This document shows, piece after piece, positions 43,300 to 51,667 of a stretch of 64,000 nt of DNA. The DNA comes from Allopusillimonas ginsengisoli. Lineage in GTDB: Bacteria; Pseudomonadota; Gammaproteobacteria; Burkholderiales; Burkholderiaceae_B. The position numbers were made by a program, and so were the translations under genes. Within the stretch, counting starts at the first letter, position 1. The number at the start of each line of letters is the position of its first letter. The stretch covers positions 62,001 through 126,000 of the forward strand of contig NZ_SDQE01000010.1 in assembly GCF_004153455.1 (NCBI RefSeq). Reading direction: 5' to 3'. The notes beneath the pieces are model-generated. The model worked only from the letters and a program-made list of their open reading frames with translations, ran no database searches and was not told the DNA's origin.

Positions 43300-44199
43300 T
43301 CAGGCGGTCGCCAACTCTTCCGAAAACCCCAGCATTGCCTGGGCGAGTCCGTCCTGCTCCGACGCCGAAATCGTGATGCGAACAATGGATCGAGCCTCGC
43401 CGCCCCGCCATGGTCGGCCACGATGCATGGTTGCCCGGTTATCCCACATCAACACATCTCCCTGTTGCCAGCTATGGCTGTACCGATGTTCAGGACGCGT
43501 CGCCTGCTCCATCAATCGTGCCAACAATTCCTGCGCCGCAGACGGTTCCATGCCTTCAATCGCGCCGGCGTGTGATGCCAAGTACAAAGCGCGGCGCTCA
43601 TTGACTGGATTGAGCCAGGTCATGGGCTTGCGGACAGGTGGCAGCGCTGCGCGCTCGGCTGCGCTCATCATGCCCGGATCTATCTGGTCGCGCGAGGTGG
43701 CGTAGCTGTGTATGGCTACTTTGTCTATCAGGCTGTCGCGGGTTTCCTGATCCAGCCTGCTCCACGCGGCGCGTGTCGAAACAAACTCTGTATCGCCGCC
43801 GTTGGAAGGGATGACGCGCGCCGACAGAACGGAAGCAACCGCCGGCAGTGCCTTGAATGAACTATCCGTATGCCATAGCTGATTAGCCTTGGCAATCAGC
43901 AGCGCACGGTCGTTGGGCGGCACCACGTTGCCATCTGGCCCCATATTGTTCATGCGCGAATAAAACGTGCCATGACCCGACGAACCCACCTTGGTACGCT
44001 CAAGTGCGCCAAAGGCACGCGAGAACGTTGCCTGTATATCGTCCGTTACGTCCTGCCTGCGCCACAGCAACAGAGAATACTCGTCAAACGCCGCGCGAAC
44101 CCTGGCAAAGGCCTGGGCGTCGCAGACCGCATCAATCAAATCCAGTCCTTTGATCTCCGCGCCAAAATCAGCGTGCAAGGGCACCAGTTCCATATCCAT
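43300..44199 (-). CDS. TauD/TfdA family Fe(II)/2-oxoglutarate dioxygenase
   Basis: The 299-residue enzyme shows the iron triad: H110-x-D112 in LWHTDSSF and His259 in NRATMHRGRP, with Arg270 (EARSIVRITI) placed to bind 2-oxoglutarate. The family hydroxylates taurine, 2,4-D, alkyl sulfates and similar compounds. The ATG at 44199 has a GGAAAGGGGG leader; a TTG 12 bases upstream is less likely. It lies between the IclR gene and the Bug gene, all on the minus strand, which suggests an uptake and oxidation pathway. Confidence 0.93.
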   Translation of the reverse strand: MDMELVPLHADFGAEIKGLDLIDAVCDAQAFARVRAAFDEYSLLLWRRQDVTDDIQATFSRAFGALERTKVGSSGHGTFYSRMNNMGPDGNVVPPNDRALLIAKANQLWHTDSSFKALPAVASVLSARVIPSNGGDTEFVSTRAAWSRLDQETRDSLIDKVAIHSYATSRDQIDPGMMSAAERAALPPVRKPMTWLNPVNERRALYLASHAGAIEGMEPSAAQELLARLMEQATRPEHRYSHSWQQGDVLMWDNRATMHRGRPWRGGEARSIVRITISASEQDGLAQAMLGFSEELATA

Positions 44200-44373
44200 C
44201 CCCCTTTCCAAGTACCAAGTGTCGATTCAGTTGTCGACAGTTGTAGAAGCCTTTACTGCCAAGGCAACTTGCCAAGGGGACTTTATCATCGGTTCAAGGA
44301 CGACGGACGTATAGCGAGCGCGCGGACTGCATTTACATGTATGTGAAAATAAAGCGGGACAATCGATGTCTGG

Positions 44374-45132
44374 TCAAACAGGGTTAGACTTCATCTCAAG
44401 TTTTTGAATGCCGGTACGAAGCTGCGCAAGAATGGCCTCACGCTTTTCGGCCAGGCGCTCGACGGGCCCATGCACGCCCATCGCAAAGACGCGGCCAAAA
44501 CGTCTTTCCGGCAACAGCATGGCGATGCTGCCGGCGCCAGGTTCCAGCGTATGCTGCGAAAACACAAAACCGTCGCGACGCCCCTTTTCGATTTCGACCA
44601 TCAAACTATCCAGCGCGATACGCCTACTCGCATCGCGCTCTCGAAAATTCACGCGGCGCAGAATCCGATCGATCTCCTCATCAGGACGGACTCCAAGCAT
44701 TAGCCAGCCGATGCCAGACCGCGCAATAGGACGTGTCATGCCGATCGGCACCGTATACCAGATTGGCAGCCGCGACGGAATCAGATACACGTATTGAACG
44801 AACAGATCACTCTGGGCGCCGAGCGTGATGGTCTCTCCGGTGGTCTGCGACAGCGCTTGCATGAGCGACAATACGTCGCCCTCGCCGAACAGCGCGCTGT
44901 GAACCCAGTTGCCCAACGAGGCCAGACGCATCGTGGGCATGTAAGTACGCGAGAAACGATCGTAATCAAGATAGCCCAACACGACCAGGCTTTTGAGCAG
45001 CGCCGATGCACTTGACGCAGGATAATCAAAGCGCTGCACAAATTCCTTCAAGGCCATGGGCCGCTGTACGTCTTCGAATGCTTCCAGAATTTCGAAGGCA
45101 CGCTTGGACGTCTTGATAGGCCGGTTAGTCAT
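44374..45132 (-). CDS. IclR family transcriptional regulator
   Basis: A 252-residue IclR protein with the winged helix AFEILEAFEDVQRPMALKEF and SSASALLKSLVVLGYLDYD, and a GAF-like effector domain (PIARSGIGWLMLG, EKGRRDGFVFSQHT). The start at 45132 overlaps the stop of the upstream 552-residue gene (ATGA). A longer in-frame start inside that gene is rejected. It is likely the regulator of the dioxygenase/Bug pair 175 bp downstream. Confidence 0.92.
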   Translation of the reverse strand: MTNRPIKTSKRAFEILEAFEDVQRPMALKEFVQRFDYPASSASALLKSLVVLGYLDYDRFSRTYMPTMRLASLGNWVHSALFGEGDVLSLMQALSQTTGETITLGAQSDLFVQYVYLIPSRLPIWYTVPIGMTRPIARSGIGWLMLGVRPDEEIDRILRRVNFRERDASRRIALDSLMVEIEKGRRDGFVFSQHTLEPGAGSIAMLLPERRFGRVFAMGVHGPVERLAEKREAILAQLRTGIQKLEMKSNPV

Positions 45133-46787
45133 GGCAAAGCATCCCGTTGACGAGCGTGATGAGTGTTCCCGACATGTGTCCGCCTGCGCTCTGTGGCTGA
45201 CGCAGGCGTATCTGTGGCGGCCGCGGCAAGCTCCAAGGGCAAATCCCGCAGACCTTTCCTGAAAAAACGCCGCTCGTTCGGCTGCAGCGCTGGCGACATC
45301 GCCGCGAGACGCTCGGCCGCATTGTAAGCCTGAACACAGAGGCCATGCTCGTGCGCACTGAACCATGCCATTTCCAGCAGCACGTTGGCCAGCTGCAACG
45401 GCCCATACTGGGCATGCCCGCTATCGTGCTCTTCCAGCGTGAAACGCGCAACTTCCGACCAACTGACATACCCTTTGGCCGGCGAAAACGGCGCATGGTA
45501 GGGATTCGTGGCGTCCAGGACCTGCCGGACTGAAACCGGCCGCTGCGCCTGGAACTGCGACAATGTGACCGGCCCTTTTGCATTGCATCCCCCGCGCGCA
45601 ATTCTCAACAGAAAGATTGTGTTCCACGCCGAGCCGCCGCCCACGCCAAAACGATCGCAAATCCATTCCGACAGACCTATCCAACGAATCGCCTGCATGC
45701 GCAAGAGCTCTTCTCGCTCCGGATGCTTCTGGTCGATCAGGCCATTGGTCCAGAATAGCCATAACGACCAGCCGATATTAGCTGCTACGTCCTGGGCGGC
45801 TTCGATGGAATCGGCTTCGTAGGCTGCCTGCAGCGCGCCGGACAGATCCTTCATCGCACGCATCGCCGACTCGGTACGCTCCATGAGCGGTATCGTCTGC
45901 AACGCCATGGCGACTGACTTACCCAACAGCGCGCGCAGATTGAGGAACTCGAAGCGAACACGGGGGTTGTAACGAATGACCGGCTGCAGCACAAGATCAG
46001 ATTCAACCTGAGCGAGGGCTCCCTGTGCCGCGGGCACATTACCTTGTGCGTATAGGTTCCATGCGTGCGCAATCGCCGCCATTGCCGAAAATGATGGCAA
46101 TGCTGCGTAGTCACCCCGAGATTCAAGATAAGGGCGCAGGCGCAGCAATGCGTCTTCGCTGCGCCTGACATGGCCATGCCGACGCCAGATCAGGCTTTCC
46201 TTCAGTAGGGATAACGAAGCCTGGAACTCATCCTTGGCAGCGGCTTGCGCCCTGCCAAAATGTTCAGCCACGCCGTGCTCCGTCGACGCGGCGACGCCGT
46301 CTTTAGCCATGCGCAAAGCCTGCGTGAGTTCGCTCCAGTATCGAACATCATGCATGACATACTCCAGGGAAGCCTCCTGACTGTCCAGCAAAGACGCCGC
46401 ACCTAGAAAACCGGCAAGCTCAGCCAGTTCGACATAGCGACCATCTAGCCGGATATCCAGCCGCCGAGCCTGTCCGGCAGCAAGCCAAAAGGGCCCCTGG
46501 CTACGCCTGGCGCGATTCAGCAGGGCGGGGGCTTTATCCGTATCTCTTCCCCATCCCGCGGATATCCCCCAATCGGCAAAATCCGCGTAAGCGCGTGAAA
46601 TTCGCATGCGCAGACTGCTCGCGCCAGGAAAGCGGGCCAGTATCGCCGAAACATGCACTGGCCCGCCGCAGCTCTGCTCGGCGTAATAAAGGCGCAGCAG
46701 AAGCCAGAGCGACTGGTATCTGGCCGGACGCCCATTTACGCGATAGCGCGCTGCGCCAAGTTCTATACGGATTTTCTTGCCAGACAT
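45129..46787 (-). CDS. Unrecognised 552-residue protein, regulator-like
   Basis: I do not recognise a family. The first 75 residues (RIELGAARYRVNGRPARYQS, then LWLLLRLYYAEQ, then VSAILARFPGASSLRMRISRAY) have the rhythm of an OmpR/SARP-type winged helix. The rest is alpha-helical with repeat-like segments (for example ALLRLRPYLESRGDYAALP and AHAWNLYAQGNVPAAQGALA) that suggest a TPR-like solenoid. There is no signal peptide or membrane segment. It overlaps the IclR gene by four bases, so the two are co-expressed. A role as a signal-responsive transcription factor or scaffold is inference. Confidence 0.75.
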   Translation of the reverse strand: MSGKKIRIELGAARYRVNGRPARYQSLWLLLRLYYAEQSCGGPVHVSAILARFPGASSLRMRISRAYADFADWGISAGWGRDTDKAPALLNRARRSQGPFWLAAGQARRLDIRLDGRYVELAELAGFLGAASLLDSQEASLEYVMHDVRYWSELTQALRMAKDGVAASTEHGVAEHFGRAQAAAKDEFQASLSLLKESLIWRRHGHVRRSEDALLRLRPYLESRGDYAALPSFSAMAAIAHAWNLYAQGNVPAAQGALAQVESDLVLQPVIRYNPRVRFEFLNLRALLGKSVAMALQTIPLMERTESAMRAMKDLSGALQAAYEADSIEAAQDVAANIGWSLWLFWTNGLIDQKHPEREELLRMQAIRWIGLSEWICDRFGVGGGSAWNTIFLLRIARGGCNAKGPVTLSQFQAQRPVSVRQVLDATNPYHAPFSPAKGYVSWSEVARFTLEEHDSGHAQYGPLQLANVLLEMAWFSAHEHGLCVQAYNAAERLAAMSPALQPNERRFFRKGLRDLPLELAAAATDTPASATERRRTHVGNTHHARQRDALP

Positions 46788-46960
46788 GGTTCAGGAATAG
46801 CGTTAGCGTGCACGTTGGCTGCAACGGCCAAACTCAGGTTACGCGAGTTACGGTAGCGTGTTTTACCCAGCCCTGTCACGCACTTATTCTTACCCCGCCA
46901 TCAACGGATCGGCCAGTTCAATCCGAGCATCATGCTCAGACACTACACAAAAGGATCATC

Positions 46961-47809
46961 ATGTTGAATCTCACCCTACTTCGACCATTGTTCGCGGCCT
47001 GCGCGCTGGCACTGCTTGCGGCCGCGCCCGTTCATGCGATGCAAGACTGCAATGATGAACCGGCCCTGGCCAAGCTATTTGACCAGGCCAGCGCCCACGG
47101 CACCTTCGTTCTGCTCGATGGCCAGACCGGCGAGCTCATATGCCACGACAGCGTGCGCGCCGAGGCGGGCTTCCTGCCCGCCTCCACCTTCAAGATTCCA
47201 AACACCGTTATCGCCCTGGAAACAGGCGTCGCCAGCGGCGCCGATTTCGGGCTGCCTTGGGACAGCCGCCGCGATCCCAGGCAGGACTGGTGGCCGGAAA
47301 CCTGGGCGCGCGACCAGACCCTGGCCACCGCGCTGCCCAACTCCGTTGTGTGGTTTTACCAGGCGTTGGCGCGGCGCATCGGCACGGACCGCATGCAGGC
47401 CTATGTGGACAAGTTCGATTACGGCAACCGCAATATACAGGGCGACATCGATCGCTTTTGGTTGACAGGGGATTTGCGGATATCAGCATTGCAGCAGGTC
47501 AAGTTTCTTCAACGTTTTTACACCGAGGCGCTGGGCGCGTCTCATCGCTCAACCCAGATCGTCAAAGAGGCGCTCGTGCTCGAGCATACCGATGAATACC
47601 GCTACAGCGGCAAGACCGGGTGGGCTGGCATGGGCGACGCGCACGCGCAACAGACCGGCTGGCTGGTGGGCTACCTGGAGCGCAAGAACAAGGTGTACTT
47701 CTATGCGTTGAACATGGATATGAACAACCCTGGGGACGGCCCAGCCAGGCTAGCCATTGTCAAAGCCATATTGCAGCAGCGTGGGCTGATGCCTGCGGCA
47801 AAGGAGTAG
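46961..47809 (+). CDS. Class D beta-lactamase (OXA-type)
   Basis: A 282-residue exported enzyme with a signal peptide ending near PVHAM. It has the full OXA motif set: S75-T-F-K78, S128-V-V130, Y154-G-N156, FWLTG near residues 166-170 and K218-T-G220. It hydrolyses beta-lactams through a carboxylated Lys78. AAAGGAT precedes ATG 46961; longer in-frame starts overlap the divergent gene. No mobile element or integron feature lies nearby, so it looks like an intrinsic chromosomal gene. Spectrum cannot be read from sequence. Confidence 0.95.
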   Translation: MLNLTLLRPLFAACALALLAAAPVHAMQDCNDEPALAKLFDQASAHGTFVLLDGQTGELICHDSVRAEAGFLPASTFKIPNTVIALETGVASGADFGLPWDSRRDPRQDWWPETWARDQTLATALPNSVVWFYQALARRIGTDRMQAYVDKFDYGNRNIQGDIDRFWLTGDLRISALQQVKFLQRFYTEALGASHRSTQIVKEALVLEHTDEYRYSGKTGWAGMGDAHAQQTGWLVGYLERKNKVYFYALNMDMNNPGDGPARLAIVKAILQQRGLMPAAKE

Positions 47810-47852
47810 GGAGTGGGATGCCGAGGGCTGAGGCCGATGTTCCTGCGCCACA

Positions 47853-49421
47853 CTACAGCAGCCACTCCACCGGCAGGTGCGTAAGTATCTCCACGATCAT
47901 GCGTCGCCAGAGGCTCGCGCCCGGCTCGCTATCATGCCGCAACAGTTTGCCATCCTTGCGCTCCAGCCAATACAGGTCGCCTTCTTCCGACAGTCGCACC
48001 TCATAGGCCGTCATCGGCACCTTATCGAGAAAAATCTCGCTAATCTTCTTGGCCAGCGCGGGGCTGTCGATGATAAATCCCAGCTCTGTGTTGAGCTGGG
48101 CTGATCGCGGATCGAAATTGAACGAGCCGATAAAGACGCGAGACTCATCCGCCGAAAATGTCTTGGCGTGCAGGCTGGAGCTTGAGCTGCCAAACATGCT
48201 GCTGCTTTGCCCTCCGCCCCCCGAAGGAAGCCGCCTTAACTCATAAAGCTTGACACCGGCTTGCAGCAAGGGTTTGCGCCGCTTGGCGTAGCCAGCGTGC
48301 ACTGCGGCCACATCAGTCGCCTCAAGCGAATTGGTCAGAATTCTGACCGTCACGCCGCGTCCGGCCATCTCGACAAAGCCTTCCACACCCGTCTTGGTGG
48401 GCACAAAATAGGATGAAACCAGATCGGCGCTGACCTTGGGTTTGCCGACGATGCGCTCCAGATCGTAAGTGAGCAATTGGTCGGGCGGCAAGTTGCCCAG
48501 CCCTTTGGCAGGATTATCACTCACCATCTGCGTCCTGGCCCAGTCCAGATCAATATCGCCTTGATGCAAATGCTTGATCAAACTCGATTTCTCAAGCGCT
48601 TCTACATACAACGCCGCCTCCGGCGAACTGCGCCACTCGGCTGCGCGCGATTGCAAGCCCGCCAGGGCCTTGTCATCCGGCTTCGGAAGCAGGCGGTCTA
48701 CGGGATAGGCGGATTCACTGCGCCAGTACTTGTCGAAATCTTCCGACACATCCCGGACAACCGGGCCGACAGCAAGAATGTCGAGATCCGAAAACAACAC
48801 ATCGTGCGTTGCGCCGAAATACTCGTCTCCAATGTTTCTGCCGCCAATGATGGTGGCCATGTTATCGGCAGTGAACGACTTGTTATGCATGCGTCGATTG
48901 ACGCGCGAAAAATCGGTGACGTAGGACAGCCAGCGTGGAGAGCGAGGCACGAAGGGATTGAACAGCCGGATCTGAATATTGGGATGACTGTCCAGCGCAG
49001 CTAGCAACGGGTCCAGCCCGGCGGTATTGATGTCGTCCAGCAGCAGCCTGACACGGATGCCGCGATCCGCCGCATCGCGCAAGACATCAAACAACAACGT
49101 GCCGGTAAGATCGTCGTGCCAGATATAGTATTGAATATCCAGGGTACGCTCGGCGGACCCCGCCAGCAGCGCCCGGACCGCAAACGCCTCGTGGGGGTCG
49201 TTCAGCGGATAGATGCCACTTTGTCCCGGGTGCCTGGCCTCTATCCCCGACAATGTCTGGCCAAGCTCAGTGCGCCTGGCCTCCTGAAGCGTCAGTGCCG
49301 TGGAGACGCTACGGCCATCGAGCGTTGGCAAAGGGCTGCATCCCGCAACCAGTATCCACGCGCAGGCCACGGCCAATGCACGCCAGACACGGCGAACTGT
49401 CCAATCGAAGGACGTATTCAT
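47853..49421 (-). CDS. Phospholipase D family lipoprotein (ClsC/YmdC-like)
   Basis: The 522-residue protein has a lipobox ending VAGC (Cys28) and two HKD motifs, H179-N-K181 (RRMHNKSF) and H418-A-K420 (SLHAKTF), each followed by the IGGRN or IGSFNFDPRS block. This is the ClsC-like phosphatidyltransferase/phospholipase D group, which makes cardiolipin or acts on phospholipids in the envelope. The poly-Ser stretch before the second motif is a linker. It is convergent with the OXA gene. Confidence 0.92.
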   Translation of the reverse strand: MNTSFDWTVRRVWRALAVACAWILVAGCSPLPTLDGRSVSTALTLQEARRTELGQTLSGIEARHPGQSGIYPLNDPHEAFAVRALLAGSAERTLDIQYYIWHDDLTGTLLFDVLRDAADRGIRVRLLLDDINTAGLDPLLAALDSHPNIQIRLFNPFVPRSPRWLSYVTDFSRVNRRMHNKSFTADNMATIIGGRNIGDEYFGATHDVLFSDLDILAVGPVVRDVSEDFDKYWRSESAYPVDRLLPKPDDKALAGLQSRAAEWRSSPEAALYVEALEKSSLIKHLHQGDIDLDWARTQMVSDNPAKGLGNLPPDQLLTYDLERIVGKPKVSADLVSSYFVPTKTGVEGFVEMAGRGVTVRILTNSLEATDVAAVHAGYAKRRKPLLQAGVKLYELRRLPSGGGGQSSSMFGSSSSSLHAKTFSADESRVFIGSFNFDPRSAQLNTELGFIIDSPALAKKISEIFLDKVPMTAYEVRLSEEGDLYWLERKDGKLLRHDSEPGASLWRRMIVEILTHLPVEWLL

Positions 49422-49458
49422 GATGAGGCCCCCAGCCCTTTACAGGAAGGGGAATAGA

Positions 49459-50934
49459 TTACCCGATATCAACGCGCACAGCTTGATCCACATGACCGTC
49501 GGGGCGTAGCAAGACCGCGTCGACGCCGCTCAGCCTTTCATCCCTCCGATCAAGCGCAGCATGAACTATTGTGACCCATCGTGGGTCGAGATCAGGAGTA
49601 AAGCGCGCGCCAGCCTCCGTGATTCGCAACAGCAGCCACTTACCGTCTTGCATCAACGTATAGAGCGAAAGCAGTTTTCCCTGCCTGTCGAGCAACGGCC
49701 AATCAGGCACCCGACGACCCGTCCATTCCGGCACGGGCGCCCATCCACCCACGGATCCGCCAAGCGGCGCCGAATAGGCAATGCCGAATCCTGACAAGTC
49801 TTGTGCGAGCGTATGGTTCAGCGCGGGCAGCTTGAGCAACGCGCTGAAGGTTCTGCGCAAAGCCTGGCCTTCAGGATCGAAGCTATTCAACAAGAGCGAA
49901 CTTTGTGCCATGGTATTCTGAACCAGTGCAGCGCCAACCTCATGGCGCTCCGCGTGATAGCTGTCCAGCAAACTTTCGGACACCAGGCCATTCACGACAC
50001 CTGCCAGCTTCCAGCCTAAATTCATTGCGTCTTGCATGCCTACATTCATTCCCTGCCCTCCCGCTGGAAAATGCATATGGGCGGCGTCGCCAACCAGAAA
50101 GACCCTGTCTTGTCGATAACGCTCAGCCAATCGGGATTCATTGGAAAATCGCGATAGCCACAACGGCTCGTGCATGCCGAAGTCTTGGCCAGCCACCTGC
50201 CGCATCGAAGCGCTTAGCTCTTCCTGGGTAAGCGCCTCGGACACAGGCACATGCATTCTTTCGGGATTGATGACGATAGCCCGGTACAGATCGCCCCCCA
50301 TGGGAACAATCATCAGCCCGCCTGCTTCGCTTTCCAGCGACAAAGCTCCTTTCGGCGGGGGAGCGCTCATGTGGACATCGCCCATCATGACCGTCCGGGT
50401 GGCAGCATGCCCCTCAAACGCAATACCCGCAGTTTCCCTAACCATGCTGCGGGCACCATCCGCGCCAATCAGATACGGGGCGGAAAAACCAAGGGACTTG
50501 CCATCGCGAGTTCCCTTTACCAGGACTCCATTCTTGGTCTGCGCAATCTGCTCAGCGACCGTTCCGCGGTACAGCGCTACGCCTGACTCCACAGCCCAAG
50601 CTTCAAGCAGGTGCTCAGTCATGCTTTGTGGAATGAAGAGCGTATAAGGAAAGGCTGTATCGATGCCCGAGAAATCCAGCCGAGTATCCAGAGAGGCGAA
50701 ATGGCCAGTAAGAATTTTCATGCCGTGGCCAATAAATCGCTCTGCGACGCCACGCAGGGCCAGCATCTCCACCGTCCTGCCATGCATGGTCAAGGCGCGT
50801 GACTGGGCGACCGGCGCGGACCGTCGCTCCAGCACAGCAACCCGCAGCCCTGCCAGGCGCAGTTCGCAGGCAATAGTGAGCCCGGTAGGGCCCGCGCCGA
50901 TGACAATCACATCCGACTTGATATATGTCTTCAT
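49459..50934 (-). CDS. FAD-dependent aromatic monooxygenase, rifampicin monooxygenase-like
   Basis: The 491-residue group A flavoprotein hydroxylase has VIGAGPTGLTIACELRLAG (FAD), the middle DG motif YLIGADGARSMVRE, and the GD motif FLVGDAAHMHFPAGGQGMNVG. It also has the C-terminal thioredoxin-like domain ending VDAVLLRPDGHV. The layout, including WLSRFSNESRLAERYRQDR, closely recalls rifampicin monooxygenase and polyketide hydroxylases. The start is ATG 50934 or 50946. It is divergent from a TetR gene with shared operators, as for drug-inactivating enzymes. Rifamycin activity is a hypothesis. Confidence 0.85.
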   Translation of the reverse strand: MKTYIKSDVIVIGAGPTGLTIACELRLAGLRVAVLERRSAPVAQSRALTMHGRTVEMLALRGVAERFIGHGMKILTGHFASLDTRLDFSGIDTAFPYTLFIPQSMTEHLLEAWAVESGVALYRGTVAEQIAQTKNGVLVKGTRDGKSLGFSAPYLIGADGARSMVRETAGIAFEGHAATRTVMMGDVHMSAPPPKGALSLESEAGGLMIVPMGGDLYRAIVINPERMHVPVSEALTQEELSASMRQVAGQDFGMHEPLWLSRFSNESRLAERYRQDRVFLVGDAAHMHFPAGGQGMNVGMQDAMNLGWKLAGVVNGLVSESLLDSYHAERHEVGAALVQNTMAQSSLLLNSFDPEGQALRRTFSALLKLPALNHTLAQDLSGFGIAYSAPLGGSVGGWAPVPEWTGRRVPDWPLLDRQGKLLSLYTLMQDGKWLLLRITEAGARFTPDLDPRWVTIVHAALDRRDERLSGVDAVLLRPDGHVDQAVRVDIG

Positions 50935-50939
50935 GAAAT

Positions 50940-50952
50940 CTAACATTGTTAG
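50940..50952. promoter_or_regulatory. TetR operator, copy 1
   Basis: CTAACATTGTTAG is a perfect palindrome (CTAACA-T-TGTTAG) next to the monooxygenase start. The CTAAC/GTTAG arms recur 33 bp away at 50973. Confidence 0.7.
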
Positions 50953-50972
50953 TTGAAAGTTTTATTCTCAAT

Positions 50973-50985
50973 CTAACAACGTTAG
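50973..50985. promoter_or_regulatory. TetR operator, copy 2
   Basis: CTAAC-AAC-GTTAG has the same 5-bp arms and 13-bp length as the site at 50940, 20 bp before the TetR start codon. Two sites covering both promoters fit mutual repression of the divergent pair. Confidence 0.7.
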
Positions 50986-51004
50986 GTTGTCAAGGAAAAA
51001 TACG

Positions 51005-51667
51005 ATGGCGCTTGAACGAGACACTGTAATTACTGCGGCACTGAACCTGCTGGATGAAGTGGGCCTGGATAACCTGACCATGCGCCGGCTGGCGAGTGTG
51101 CTCGAGATCAAGGCGGCCTCCTTATACTGGCATTTCGAGAGCAAGCAAGCGCTGATGGATGGCATGGCTGACGCCCTGATGGCCGATGTCGCGTGCGAGC
51201 CACCCGTCAGACAACGCAAATACCAAGACGCGTTCGCTCGTGTCACCCGCATTGCCCATGAAATACGCGGCGCGCTCCTTGCGCGCCGGGACGGAGCCCG
51301 CGTTTACGCCGGAACATATGTAGTCACCGATAATGTGATGCGTGTCGCGGAGGCGATGATCCGCCCTCTGCGAGAGCAAGGCGCCACCACCCGCCTGGCA
51401 AGCTGGAGCGCATTCAGCATCCTGGACTATGTATTGGGCTTTGTGATGGAAGAACAGGGCTTTTCTTCGAGCGATATATCCCCATCCGAGATGATCACTC
51501 GCCGCGCTGCTTTTGAAGCGCTGGCTGCACAGTCATACCCTCATGTGGCCGCATCAATGGATGATGTTTTCAATCTGGACTTTGACAGCCGGTTTGAGTT
51601 GGGGCTGAATATATTCATTGCCGGCCTCAGGCTGCACCTGAGTCCTCCCCTGGAAACTGCAAGCTAA
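51005..51667 (+). CDS. TetR family regulator (TetR C-terminal class 1)
   Basis: A 220-residue protein with the helix-turn-helix LDEVGLDNLTMRRLASVLEI and KAASLYWHFESKQALMDGMA, typical of the TetR(A)-like subgroup, and a ligand domain with conserved RRDGARVYAGTY. AAGGAAAAA precedes ATG 51005. It should repress the monooxygenase and itself via the two CTAAC-N3-GTTAG palindromes. Its last 41 bases overlap the 3' end of the convergent sensor kinase gene. Confidence 0.93.
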   Translation: MALERDTVITAALNLLDEVGLDNLTMRRLASVLEIKAASLYWHFESKQALMDGMADALMADVACEPPVRQRKYQDAFARVTRIAHEIRGALLARRDGARVYAGTYVVTDNVMRVAEAMIRPLREQGATTRLASWSAFSILDYVLGFVMEEQGFSSSDISPSEMITRRAAFEALAAQSYPHVAASMDDVFNLDFDSRFELGLNIFIAGLRLHLSPPLETAS

